The position numbers and the translations under genes are program-made. Under the pieces are notes generated by a model that saw only the letters and a program-made list of their open reading frames with translations, ran no database searches and had not been told where the DNA came from. From positions 1 through 36,191 of the forward strand of contig CAZRXW010000010.1 of the NCBI GenBank assembly GCA_964604195.1: 36,191 nucleotides of DNA. The letters are read 5' to 3'. The stretch comes from SSEF01 sp964604195 (GTDB taxonomy: Bacteria; Patescibacteriota; Minisyncoccia; Moranbacterales; UBA1568). Shown piece after piece: positions 15,033 through 22,277 of the stretch (the stretch's first letter is position 1; the number at the start of each line of letters is the position of its first letter).

Positions 15033-15605
15033 ATGGATACGAAACAACTGCAAGAAGTCGAAGCCCGCGTTTCGAACGCAGCCAGTGAGTACCACGGTCC
15101 GATCAACGAGACCGAACTCGTCGCAGTGGTACGAGCCTTCCTCACCTTTGACGCCGATGGCTACATTCAGGCCAAGGGGCGGAACAGCAACCGCAGGGTA
15201 GTCCTTTGGACCCACGCGCTAAGTCACTTTACGGAGAAGTTGTGGAAACTTCGCCAGTACGAGCATCTCAAGGCCCTGTACAAGGAGGCCGTGAAGCGTT
15301 CGGACGAGGTCGGCGACTACGGCTGCATGGACCGGCTCCTCGATAACTTCCTCACCCACGCACGCTGGTTCGACAACCCGCGCGACTACGGGTACGGGGA
15401 ATCGGTGCCGGACTATGAGAAGCTCTATGCTGAGCGGGAGGGGCGCGAGTCTGGCCTCAAGGCCGTAGCGGAGCGGAACCCCGTGAAGCAGGCCTTCATC
15501 GAGGAGGTCGTCCGGATCCGTCTCCGTGGATTCCATAACGCGAGGGAGATGAGTGACTGGCGGCACCTCGCTAGTCTTCCGTGGAAGATAGGTCGCGACG
15601 AGTGA
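15033..15605 (+). CDS. uncharacterised 190-aa helical protein downstream of RNA element B
   Basis: Not recognised. Predominantly alpha-helical, charged and soluble: MDTKQLQEVEARVSNAASEY onward, with a central part rich in aromatic and basic residues (THALSHFTEKLWKLRQYEH) and a C-terminal HLASLPWKIGRDE. Two upstream in-frame ATGs (15015, 15027) lie in the RNA element or too close to the SD; the ATG at 15033 has GGAG six bases upstream and matches copy A's geometry. Distinctly GC-rich coding (many C or G third positions), suggesting a different history from the surrounding household genes. Confidence 0.72.
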   Translation: MDTKQLQEVEARVSNAASEYHGPINETELVAVVRAFLTFDADGYIQAKGRNSNRRVVLWTHALSHFTEKLWKLRQYEHLKALYKEAVKRSDEVGDYGCMDRLLDNFLTHARWFDNPRDYGYGESVPDYEKLYAEREGRESGLKAVAERNPVKQAFIEEVVRIRLRGFHNAREMSDWRHLASLPWKIGRDE

Positions 15606-15611
15606 TCCACG

Positions 15612-15673
15612 CCCCAAGTAGCGCAATGCGTTGACTTGGGGGCTCAATCAGGATCGGTAATGATACCGGTTCC
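15612..15673 (+). promoter_or_regulatory. two hairpins in the leader of the degenerate receiver gene
   Basis: CCCCAAGT/ACTTGGGG (15612-15619, 15634-15641) and GGA-CGGTA/TACCG-TCC (15651-15659, 15664-15673). An SD, TAAGGAG (15681-15687), follows. The first hairpin lacks a T-tract, so this looks like a structured intercistronic leader rather than a terminator. Confidence 0.5.
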
Positions 15674-15692
15674 GTAGAGCTAAGGAGTGGAA

Positions 15693-16043
15693 ATGCGAGT
15701 TCTTTTTATCGATGATAGGAAGCGTGATATTGAACGCCTGATTAATCTTTCAGGGATCAATCGAGAGCACCAAGTAGAAACAGAGATTTTCAATGGGCTG
15801 GATACTTGTCTCCAGGCGGTCCAAGGCTTTGAGCCGGAGATCGTTTTCATCGGGCATGGTCTCTCGGCTTACCCGTTGACAGGATCTGATGTGATTCGGC
15901 ATCTTCGCTCCGCTGGAGTAGTTACCAAGTTCATTGCCAATAGTGGTGGCGGAGCGATCCTCTTTGAAAACGATGGTGTCGAAGTCGACGGATCAGCCAA
16001 CCGCTGTCCGGGCAAGATTACCGCACTCCTTGCCCAAGAGTAG
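15693..16043 (+). CDS. degenerate receiver-domain protein
   Basis: 116 aa from the ATG at 15693, five bases after TAAGGAG; a GTG at 15687 overlaps that SD. The fold looks like a receiver domain: MRVLFIDDRKRD keeps the acidic pair D7 and D8, and EIVFIGHGLS corresponds to the strand carrying the phosphoacceptor. The Asp is replaced by Gly54 (next residue His), and the switch and Lys regions (KFIANSGGG, SANRCPGK) are altered. It is therefore probably a pseudo-receiver that works without phosphorylation. Last gene of the island, followed by a strong terminator. Confidence 0.68.
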   Translation: MRVLFIDDRKRDIERLINLSGINREHQVETEIFNGLDTCLQAVQGFEPEIVFIGHGLSAYPLTGSDVIRHLRSAGVVTKFIANSGGGAILFENDGVEVDGSANRCPGKITALLAQE

Positions 16044-16057
16044 GTAAGCCCGTCAAT

Positions 16058-16095
16058 CGGCAGTCGTTGATTCAAACGCTGCCGGTTTTCTTTTT
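16058..16095 (+). terminator. intrinsic terminator of the accessory island
   Basis: CGGCAG (16058-16063) pairs with CTGCCG (16079-16084) and inner CGTT with AACG, followed by GTTTTCTTTTT. Confidence 0.9.
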
Positions 16096-16103
16096 GATAT
16101 ACT
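16095..16103 (+). promoter_or_regulatory. extended -10 promoter of the methyltransferase gene
   Basis: TGaTATACT is an extended -10 without a clear -35 hexamer. The start would be near 16110, 18 bases before ATG 16128. Confidence 0.5.
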
Positions 16104-16127
16104 AGGTAACAAATCTCAAATTTATTT

Positions 16128-16868
16128 ATGTCATACGATATCCCTAAACCTGAGAAACATGAAACAGTTGGTTATGATCGAATGACTGCTGAAAAGTACA
16201 CGGTAGGTCAAGAGCAATTTTTTGGTGTGGACAAAGTGACGGACGGAGCAACGATTGCGATGGAACGAACGATTGAAAATATTCAAAAGGGACAATCTCT
16301 CGGGACAGTCTATGATATAGGCACCGGGTCCAATCGTGAGTATCTCAGACGATGGCAAGCAGCGACACAAGCCAAAAATGTGATTGGCATCGAACCATCA
16401 GCGCATATGCGGTTGCTTTCGGAAAAAGACAAGAGGGAAGGAGGGCCGATTCGTGTCATTGAGGGTGATTGGCGCCATACCTCGCTTCCTGATAGCTCGG
16501 CAGATCTCGTGGTTTCGCGCTTCTCGCTTCATCATCTGAAAAATATCAGTGACGGGTATACCGAGCTTGCTCGTATCTTGAAGCCGGGGGCTTCGGCAGT
16601 GATTAGTTTGCCGCACCCAGACTACTGCCGTGAAGAATTGAAGAAGAAAAATGAGGAGCCGGCCGAAGGGAAACCGATGTCGGTCCAAGTTTTCGATACC
16701 ACTCTGCATTACTATTACCACGATCTCGAAGCCTATATTGGAGAGAACGCTGAGAAAAATGGCTTGGAAGTTGTTGAGGTAGATTCATTCAACTGGGGGA
16801 CAAAAAATTCCGAAGCAGCCACTATTCCCAACACACTTCTTTTTGTACTTCGGAAAAAAGAAAACTAA
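16128..16868 (+). CDS. class I SAM-dependent methyltransferase
   Basis: 246 aa. Rossmann methyltransferase of the Methyltransf_11 type: motif I YDIGTGSNREYL (about 63-74), an acidic residue after strand 2 in GIEPSAHM, and motif IV SADLVVSRFSLHHL (about 125-138), then AVISLPHPDY. The N-terminal stretch YDRMTAEKYTVGQEQFFG is typical of small-molecule methyltransferases. The substrate cannot be read from sequence. It overlaps the 3' end of yebC by 4 bp in convergent orientation. Confidence 0.85.
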   Translation: MSYDIPKPEKHETVGYDRMTAEKYTVGQEQFFGVDKVTDGATIAMERTIENIQKGQSLGTVYDIGTGSNREYLRRWQAATQAKNVIGIEPSAHMRLLSEKDKREGGPIRVIEGDWRHTSLPDSSADLVVSRFSLHHLKNISDGYTELARILKPGASAVISLPHPDYCREELKKKNEEPAEGKPMSVQVFDTTLHYYYHDLEAYIGENAEKNGLEVVEVDSFNWGTKNSEAATIPNTLLFVLRKKEN

Positions 16869-17584
16869 ACCCGGTTGTCCCAGACTTTCTGGACATCGGG
16901 GTGGTCGTCGAGGGTTTCCAGTAGTCTATTGAAAGCGTCCATATCTTTGTCTTCGAGTGTAGTTGTCTGAGTGGGAATATATCCGAGTTCGGCACTTTCA
17001 CTCACGAGATTTTTTGATTTGAAATATTCTTGGACAGACTGTAATTGGTCAATGGCAGTTATGACAACAAAACTCTCTGGAGTAGTAAAAAAATCGTCAG
17101 CCCCAGACTCGATAGTCTCGATTTCAAGAGTCTCTGCCGAGCACTTTTCAAGCGAGAACGTGATGAGACCGACCCGGCGGAACATAAAGGAAACAGCACC
17201 AGTCGGGACAAATTTGCCGTCACCCTTGGTGAGAATCGACCTCACTTCACTCACGGTACGGTTTTTATTATCAGTAGCTGCTTCAATGATGAGAGCCACC
17301 TGACCAGGGCCATAGGCTTCGTAGGTGAATTCTTCAATTTTGGCTGCATCCTTCAGCTCGCCCGTGCCGCGCTTGATCGCTCGCTCGATATTTTCCTTGG
17401 GCATGTTGACACTCCGGGCTGCATCGATAGCGATTTTGAGGAGATAATTACTGTCAGGATTACCACCACCATGCTCAGCGGCGATGATGATATTTCGGCC
17501 ATACTTGGTGAAGACAGCGGCTCGCTTGGCATCATTGACACCTTTGGCCCTATGGGTAGTAGCCCAATGAGAATGTCCAGACAT
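16865..17584 (-). CDS. yebC: YebC/PmpR-family protein
   Basis: 239 aa, full length for the family. It begins MSGHSHWATTHRAKGVNDAKRA, the slightly diverged YebC signature (usually MSGHSKWATIKHKK), and contains GRNIIIAAEHGGGNPDSN, MPKENIERAIKRGTGE, EAYGPGQVALIIEAATDNKNRT and the acidic C-terminal domain. YebC proteins were long annotated as transcription regulators and have been linked to relieving ribosome stalling. Often found near ruvC; here ruvB is about 1 kb upstream. Confidence 0.94.
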   Translation of the reverse strand: MSGHSHWATTHRAKGVNDAKRAAVFTKYGRNIIIAAEHGGGNPDSNYLLKIAIDAARSVNMPKENIERAIKRGTGELKDAAKIEEFTYEAYGPGQVALIIEAATDNKNRTVSEVRSILTKGDGKFVPTGAVSFMFRRVGLITFSLEKCSAETLEIETIESGADDFFTTPESFVVITAIDQLQSVQEYFKSKNLVSESAELGYIPTQTTTLEDKDMDAFNRLLETLDDHPDVQKVWDNRV

Positions 17585-17594
17585 AAGAATAGCT

Positions 17595-17633
17595 TAAAAG
17601 CTTATCAGCTTCTTAGCTTAGAAGCTTTTTTGC
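17595..17633 (-). terminator. palindromic AGCTT-repeat hairpin
   Basis: AAAAGCTT and AAGCTTTT enclose an inner dyad AGCTTCT/AGAAGCT (17607-17613, 17620-17626), with AGCTT recurring five times. On the minus strand it follows the PH-domain gene and precedes yebC, so it probably ends the upstream transcript. Confidence 0.5.
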
Positions 17634-17645
17634 CGAGAGGCAAGT

Positions 17646-18242
17646 TTAGGCCCCAAAGGAGCGGGGGCGAGCGTGTGACTGGGTCGCGGCAACTACACGG
17701 CCTATTTCCTCGTCACGCTCGGTGCGGAGGCGCTCCATAATCACGTCTTTGACATGGTATGGATCCGGTACTTGGCGAAAGAGAAAGAAATCTTCCTCGG
17801 AGGCCGTCTGCACTTTGACATCACCAAAATTGAGAATGGTTGGGATCATTCCGCGCACTTCGGAAGTAACATCCTGGATACGAGAAAATTTTAGTTCGCT
17901 CACTGTTCTCACAAAAAGACCCTTTTGCTCGATATTGATGACTCGCTCATTGGTAATGATCCAAACGTCAAAATAGTAGTCAATCCACACCAAAAAACCA
18001 TACATCCAGAGGAAGAGGAGAAAGGTGTTTTGGAGAAAGAGAATAACGGCAGTGTTGGTGAGAATCCCAGAGTCCGAAGAAAAAGCAGGTAGTACAAACA
18101 GGCTCGCTACAATAAGACCGGCAAAGACAACAATAAGAATAAAGTGGGTGACAATATCAAACCAATGCCGATGTATCACTGAGAGGATAACCTCATTTTC
18201 TCGTTGGCCTCGGAAATGGTAGCGGCTGAAGTCTTTGGTCAT
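17646..18242 (-). CDS. membrane protein with bacterial PH domain (DUF304/bPH2)
   Basis: 198 aa. Two TM helices (about 28-50 and 66-88; FILIVVFAGLIVASLFVL and TFLLFLWMYGFLVWI) are followed by a PH-like beta domain: DVWIITNERVINIEQKGLF, SELKFSRIQDVTSEV and FGDVKVQTASEEDFFLF. This layout is typical of YdbS-like bPH2 proteins, whose role is unclear. A 4-bp ATGA overlap couples it to the small membrane protein upstream. Confidence 0.85.
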   Translation of the reverse strand: MTKDFSRYHFRGQRENEVILSVIHRHWFDIVTHFILIVVFAGLIVASLFVLPAFSSDSGILTNTAVILFLQNTFLLFLWMYGFLVWIDYYFDVWIITNERVINIEQKGLFVRTVSELKFSRIQDVTSEVRGMIPTILNFGDVKVQTASEEDFFLFRQVPDPYHVKDVIMERLRTERDEEIGRVVAATQSHARPRSFGA

Positions 18243-18472
18243 AGCGAGGAGAGAGGATAACTATTTGGCAAGAGGTTTTCAAGAGGAAGACTAAAGTAGA
18301 GGGCGATATTCGCTGCCAGGAGAACAAGGGTAACGGTGGTGAAAATAAGGCTCATGAGAAGGGCTAGTTTCCGGTCGAGAGCGTAACGGAGTAAGTGAAA
18401 CAAAATGAAAAGGGACGCGATAACACAGCCGTTGAAGAAAACAAAATATAATAGTCCAAAAAAATTCTGCAT
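18239..18472 (-). CDS. small membrane protein with two or three TM helices
   Basis: 77 aa, very hydrophobic: GLLYFVFFNGCVIASLFILF then LALLMSLIFTTVTLVLLA, ending in a short polar tail. No family recognised. A minus-strand -10, TATACT (18496-18491), lies 18 bases before the ATG. The stop overlaps the start of the PH-domain gene (ATGA), so the two form one transcription unit and perhaps one membrane complex. Confidence 0.72.
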   Translation of the reverse strand: MQNFFGLLYFVFFNGCVIASLFILFHLLRYALDRKLALLMSLIFTTVTLVLLAANIALYFSLPLENLLPNSYPLSSL

Positions 18473-18533
18473 GTTTGTTTGAGTGTTTTTAGTATACCTT
18501 GGGTTGATGTTCTTATCTAGACATCAAACTCCC

Positions 18534-18553
18534 AAAATCCTATTGAGGATTTT
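18534..18553 (-). terminator. hairpin at the end of ruvB
   Basis: AAAATCCT (18534-18541) and AGGATTTT (18546-18553) form a perfect 8-bp stem around ATTG, right at the ruvB stop. A second dyad TTGATGT/ACATCAA (18504-18510, 18521-18527) follows. T-tracts are short, so termination strength is uncertain. Confidence 0.55.
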
Positions 18554-19547
18554 ATTTCTCATGAGGAGGAACAAGTCCGAGGTGGCGATAGCCTGAAGCG
18601 GTAACTACTCGGCCACGGGGAGTGCGATCAAGAAAGCCAATCTGTATAAGGTAGGGTTCAACAACGTCTTCGAGCGTGTGCATTTCCTCTCCAGTTACGG
18701 CAGCGATAGCCTGGAGGCCAGCGGGACCACCTTTGAATTTATCGATGATAGCCCCAAGCATGCTGCGGTCTGCTGGCTCTAGACCGAGTTTATCAATCTC
18801 AAAGAGAGCGAGTGCATCACTCGCTACTTCGCGAGTGATATGACCACTGTTGTGTACCTCGGCAAAGTCACGAACCCGTTTCAAAATTCGGTTGGCGACG
18901 CGAGGAGTGCGACGACTCGCCCCAGCAATTTCCTTGGCCCCACTTTCGTCGAGGGTTACTCCAAGGATACGAGCAGAGCGACGAATGATCTCTTCTATTT
19001 CTTCGGCGGTGTAGAATTCGAGTCTATGGATAGAGCCAAATCGGTTACGGAGGGGGTTAGTAAGGCTTCCAAGTCTGGTCGTGGCGCCAATGAGAGTGAA
19101 CCGTGGAAGATCAAGCTGGATAGTGCGGGCGGCTGGTCCTTTGCCGATGATAATGTCCAGCTTGTAATCCTCCATAGCGGGGTAGAGCACCTCCTCGATA
19201 GTTTTATTGAGACGATGAATTTCATCAATGAAGAGAACGTCTCCTGGCTCGAGATTGGTGAGGATACTGCCAAGGTCACCGACTCGTTCGATAGCTGGAC
19301 CACTCGTCACTTTTATACCAGCCCCCATTTCTCGCGCAATAATGTGGGCGAGAGTGGTCTTGCCGAGCCCAGCTGGTCCATAGAGGAGAACGTGGTCGAT
19401 TGACTCATTGCGATTTTTGGCTGCTTGAATAAAAAGCTCGAGGTTTTTCTTGATTTTCTCTTGGCCGATATATTCAGTGAAGCCTTGGGGCCTGAGTGTC
19501 GTATCGAGAGCTTTGTCTTCTTCTTTTTCGAGAGAGGTATTGAGCAT
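18552..19547 (-). CDS. ruvB: Holliday junction branch-migration ATPase RuvB
   Basis: 331 aa. The AAA+ motor of RuvAB has Walker A GPAGLGKTT (57-65), Walker B DEIH (108-111), sensor 1/arginine finger region GATTRLGSLTNPLRNRFG, and the C-terminal winged helix ending RTPRGRVVTASGYRHLG. The N-terminus LRPQGFTEYIGQEKIKKNL is typical. It is monocistronic here, apart from ruvC and ruvA. Confidence 0.97.
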   Translation of the reverse strand: MLNTSLEKEEDKALDTTLRPQGFTEYIGQEKIKKNLELFIQAAKNRNESIDHVLLYGPAGLGKTTLAHIIAREMGAGIKVTSGPAIERVGDLGSILTNLEPGDVLFIDEIHRLNKTIEEVLYPAMEDYKLDIIIGKGPAARTIQLDLPRFTLIGATTRLGSLTNPLRNRFGSIHRLEFYTAEEIEEIIRRSARILGVTLDESGAKEIAGASRRTPRVANRILKRVRDFAEVHNSGHITREVASDALALFEIDKLGLEPADRSMLGAIIDKFKGGPAGLQAIAAVTGEEMHTLEDVVEPYLIQIGFLDRTPRGRVVTASGYRHLGLVPPHEK

Positions 19548-19690
19548 AGTCTTTTCGGAAATAGAGAATCAGGAATCAAGATCTAAGAATAGAAATCCTA
19601 AAACCGATAAATTGCAAATACATTATTCGTAATTCTGTATTGTTGATTCTTCCCCATTTTACCACCCTTTTTTGTCTTGAGGGAGGATGC
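19548..19690. other. intergenic region upstream of ruvB
   Basis: AT-rich, between ruvB (minus) and the dyad promoter (plus). I see no gene, and no promoter hexamers for ruvB that I would trust. Confidence 0.4.
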
Positions 19691-19756
19691 AAATATGGCT
19701 TATCTAAGCCATATTTCTATACTTGACAGCTTGTCAAGGAAGTGATATCATGTCAC
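19691..19756 (+). promoter_or_regulatory. promoter built from three consecutive dyads
   Basis: A perfect palindrome (19691-19716, arms AAATATGGCTTA and TAAGCCATATTT, 2-base centre) is followed by -35 TTGACA (19723-19728), which is itself half of TTGACAgctTGTCAA. After 17 bp comes -10 TATCAT (19746-19751), which lies within an AAGTGA...TCACTT dyad (19740-19745, 19752-19757). This strongly suggests control by one or more dimeric repressors or activators. Their identity is unknown. Confidence 0.75.
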
Positions 19757-19757
19757 T

Positions 19758-20091
19758 TCGTGCTTCAAAACAAATATTCATTTCAATACGGCTTTTTGAT
19801 AGCCGATTTTTGTTCCTCCAAAACTGAGTGTAGGAAATAAGAAATTCCTCACATGTAGACAATTTGGGAAGCACTATCTTTTCTTCTCAAACCTCAGGAT
19901 GAGTTTTCGCTTCGGCGAGAGTCAAGACTGGGTAGGGTGGTTCCGGCTGCGCTACACCTCGACACTCTTCTATCCCTCCGGCTCCCATGCCAGAGGACTA
20001 TTGTCTACAGCTGAGGATTTTTTTGTCCCGAGTTCTTTTAGTCGCCATTGTGGCCCGATTGTTCCCCGGCAGTGGAACAGTGGAGACGGAA
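19758..20091 (+). promoter_or_regulatory. long leader of the orphan gene
   Basis: About 330 nt without a convincing gene. It includes the hairpin CGGCT/AGCCG (19789-19805) and a GGAAAT/ATTCC dyad near 19831-19848, then GC-rich sequence from 19880. Open frames at 19899 and 19987 lack an SD and the first is not in frame with the gene, so I treat the stretch as leader. It ends in GGAG (20082-20085), six bases before ATG 20092. Confidence 0.45.
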
Positions 20092-20391
20092 ATGTCGAGC
20101 GATAAGCCAACAGTCAATTTTTCAGCCTACATGGATCGGCAGGGAGTTTTCTGCCCCATGCTGTTGCTCCCGGGAGGGTTTTATGCGCTGGCGCTGGAAG
20201 AGATTCAGCCTGGAACTGATGTCCAGGTAGACTTGAAGGAATTACGGGGGGCCGGAACCTTTGATCAACAACTCGAGATCCTCTTGGCTTTGGACAATCT
20301 CGACGGCGAAGGAAAATGGCTTGCCTTTGTCCAGACTGCTCTCGAGATCGGCGGCGAACTGTATCGACGCTCCCAAAAGGCCAAGGGCTAA
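20092..20391 (+). CDS. uncharacterised 99-aa orphan protein
   Basis: Not recognised. From ATG 20092 (MSSDKPTVNFSAYMDRQGVF) it reads as a soluble alpha/beta protein with FYALALEEIQPGTDVQVDLKE and an amphipathic C-terminal helix, FVQTALEIGGELYRRSQKAKG. The frame is open upstream to 19987, but the SD GGAG at 20082-20085 supports the shorter start. GC-richer than flanking ruvB and pilB, and closed by its own strong terminator, so it is a one-gene insertion of accessory character. Confidence 0.65.
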   Translation: MSSDKPTVNFSAYMDRQGVFCPMLLLPGGFYALALEEIQPGTDVQVDLKELRGAGTFDQQLEILLALDNLDGEGKWLAFVQTALEIGGELYRRSQKAKG

Positions 20392-20421
20392 ACCTAGTCC
20401 TGGTGTGTTGTTCTCAACAAC

Positions 20422-20459
20422 AAAGCCCGAGTGGTGAAAACCGCCCGGGCTTTGAAATT
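20422..20459. terminator. intrinsic terminator, bidirectional
   Basis: AAAGCCCG (20422-20429) pairs with CGGGCTTT (20446-20453), with inner GTGG/CCGC. Lies between the convergent orphan gene and pilB. Confidence 0.88.
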
Positions 20460-20485
20460 TTTACTCTCTTTTTGATGAGGGTAAC

Positions 20486-22213
20486 CTAGGTGGTCTCCTC
20501 CTCAAACTCGGCGTATATTTCAGCGAGAGCATCATCTTTTCCGGTGGCGGTCCACACTTCTTCCATGGTGGTAACTCCTTCGAGAACTTTGATCAGACCA
20601 TCTTCTCCCATAGTGATGTATCCATTTTTCCGAGCCTCATCGAAGACATCTTTTTCACTGCCGAGATTACTAATGATGTCGCGTATAGTAGCTGTCATTT
20701 CAACTACTTCAAAGATGCCTTTCCGACCGCGGTAGCCAGTAAAGGTGCAGTGCGAGCATCCCTTGGGACGGTAGAGAGTTTCAATTTTTTCGGGTTTGTG
20801 CGTTTTCCCAGCATCAGGGATAAGGGTTACCAGTTTGTGGAGAGCAGAAATCGTTTTTTTGGAAGGGAGATAGGGTTCTTTACATTTGTCACAGAGGATA
20901 CGAACGAGACGCTGTGCCACGATGACATTCATACAAGAAGCGATCAGAGAGGGCTTTACTCCAAGTTCCAGAAGGCGAGGAATAGTGGCAATAGCACTAT
21001 TGGTGTGGAGCGTCGAGAGAAGAAGGTGACCAGTGAGGGCGGCAGAAACAGCGGTATCGGCAGTTTCATCATCACGTATTTCACCTACAAGGATGACATC
21101 GGGATCCTGACGAACGATGGCACGGAGTGCAGAGGCAAAGGTGTAGTCTCGGTTTTTGGATACTTCCGTTTGGACAATACCAGGAATGGCATATTCGATA
21201 GGATCCTCGACAGTGATAATTTTGATGGATGGATTATTAATTTTGTTGATGATGGAGTAGAGGGTGGTCGTTTTGCCCGATCCGGTTGGCCCAGTGTTCA
21301 GGATCATGCCATTGGGCTTCCGGGTAGCTTTTTGGAGAACTTCGTAGGCGATGCCGTATATGCCAAGATCTCCCAAATCTACATTGACGTCTTCGCTGTT
21401 GAGGAGACGCATGTTGATGTTTTCGCCGTGCTGACCAGGGATAAGAGACACGCGAATATCAATACGTTTTCCATCAACCGAGACAAAGAAATGCCCGTCC
21501 TGGGCTCGGTCGCGGATATTGATTTTCATGTTGCCGAGCATTTTGATGCGAGCCAAGAGTAGTCGATAAACGGATACAGAGACATCACCTATTTCTTGGA
21601 GTACCCCGTCGATACGATACCGGAGGCGGGCCCCACCTTCGTGGGTTTCGATGTGGACATCGCTTCCTCGGAGTTTGGTGGCGCCAGCAAGGATAATTTC
21701 GATGATTTCAGAAGTGGGGACATCATTGCGGGCAATTTTTCTCAGTGACTCGAAATTTTTTTCAAAGTTCGTAAGATCCTCTCCTTCAAGACTGATTTGC
21801 ATTTGATCGAGAGTTTCGAGTAGTTTTCTGCTTTGGTAGCGATCCCATACTTTTTCCAGAGAGGCTTGGGATGCTACCGAAAGAGAGAGTTGCCAACCCT
21901 GTTTATCGGCAAGCTCCTGGAGATACTTTACGACAGATTCATCTTTGGGGTCAGCAAGAGCAATCGATACCTTATCTCCATTTTTTTGAAAGCTCGCCAC
22001 CCTTAGTCGGCGAGCGTCACTCTCTGGGATGAGAGCGATATCATCGGCGTCAACAGGAAAGAGATGGAGATCATGGTAGGGGAGTCCGGTCTCATTGGCG
22101 AGTGCTTCAGCAGCATCCTCGATCGCCTCTTCTCTCATTTTCTTCAGCACTTCTTCTGATGCTGTGGCGTGAATATTTGTCTGAGGAGTAATTTGGCGGG
22201 ATATTTTTGGCAT
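20486..22213 (-). CDS. pilB: type IV pilus assembly / type II secretion ATPase (PilB/GspE family)
   Basis: 575 aa. An N-terminal GspE_N-like domain (about 30-130) precedes the ATPase: SDVHIETHEGGARLRYRIDG, Walker A GPTGSGKTT (308-316), Asp box ITVEDPIEY, Walker B DPDVILVGEIRD (370-381) and His box LSTLHTN. A zinc-binding tetracysteine is split as CDKC (441-444) and CSHC (486-489). Hexameric cytoplasmic motor that drives pilus extension. No other pilus genes are in the window. Probably co-transcribed from the DHH gene 64 bp upstream. Confidence 0.93.
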   Translation of the reverse strand: MPKISRQITPQTNIHATASEEVLKKMREEAIEDAAEALANETGLPYHDLHLFPVDADDIALIPESDARRLRVASFQKNGDKVSIALADPKDESVVKYLQELADKQGWQLSLSVASQASLEKVWDRYQSRKLLETLDQMQISLEGEDLTNFEKNFESLRKIARNDVPTSEIIEIILAGATKLRGSDVHIETHEGGARLRYRIDGVLQEIGDVSVSVYRLLLARIKMLGNMKINIRDRAQDGHFFVSVDGKRIDIRVSLIPGQHGENINMRLLNSEDVNVDLGDLGIYGIAYEVLQKATRKPNGMILNTGPTGSGKTTTLYSIINKINNPSIKIITVEDPIEYAIPGIVQTEVSKNRDYTFASALRAIVRQDPDVILVGEIRDDETADTAVSAALTGHLLLSTLHTNSAIATIPRLLELGVKPSLIASCMNVIVAQRLVRILCDKCKEPYLPSKKTISALHKLVTLIPDAGKTHKPEKIETLYRPKGCSHCTFTGYRGRKGIFEVVEMTATIRDIISNLGSEKDVFDEARKNGYITMGEDGLIKVLEGVTTMEEVWTATGKDDALAEIYAEFEEETT

Positions 22214-22277
22214 AGCAAAAAAGTAATGCTCTCATTTTAGCATCCTTCACTTGCTTCTCGATAGTTTCTTGAACTGA

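Noticed and set aside
19899..20105. 68-codon frame in the leader of the orphan gene
   Set aside because: No SD, composition not protein-like, overlaps the better supported start at 20092.
20750..21562. 270-codon + frame opposite pilB
   Set aside because: Antisense to the intact PilB ATPase core; no independent evidence.
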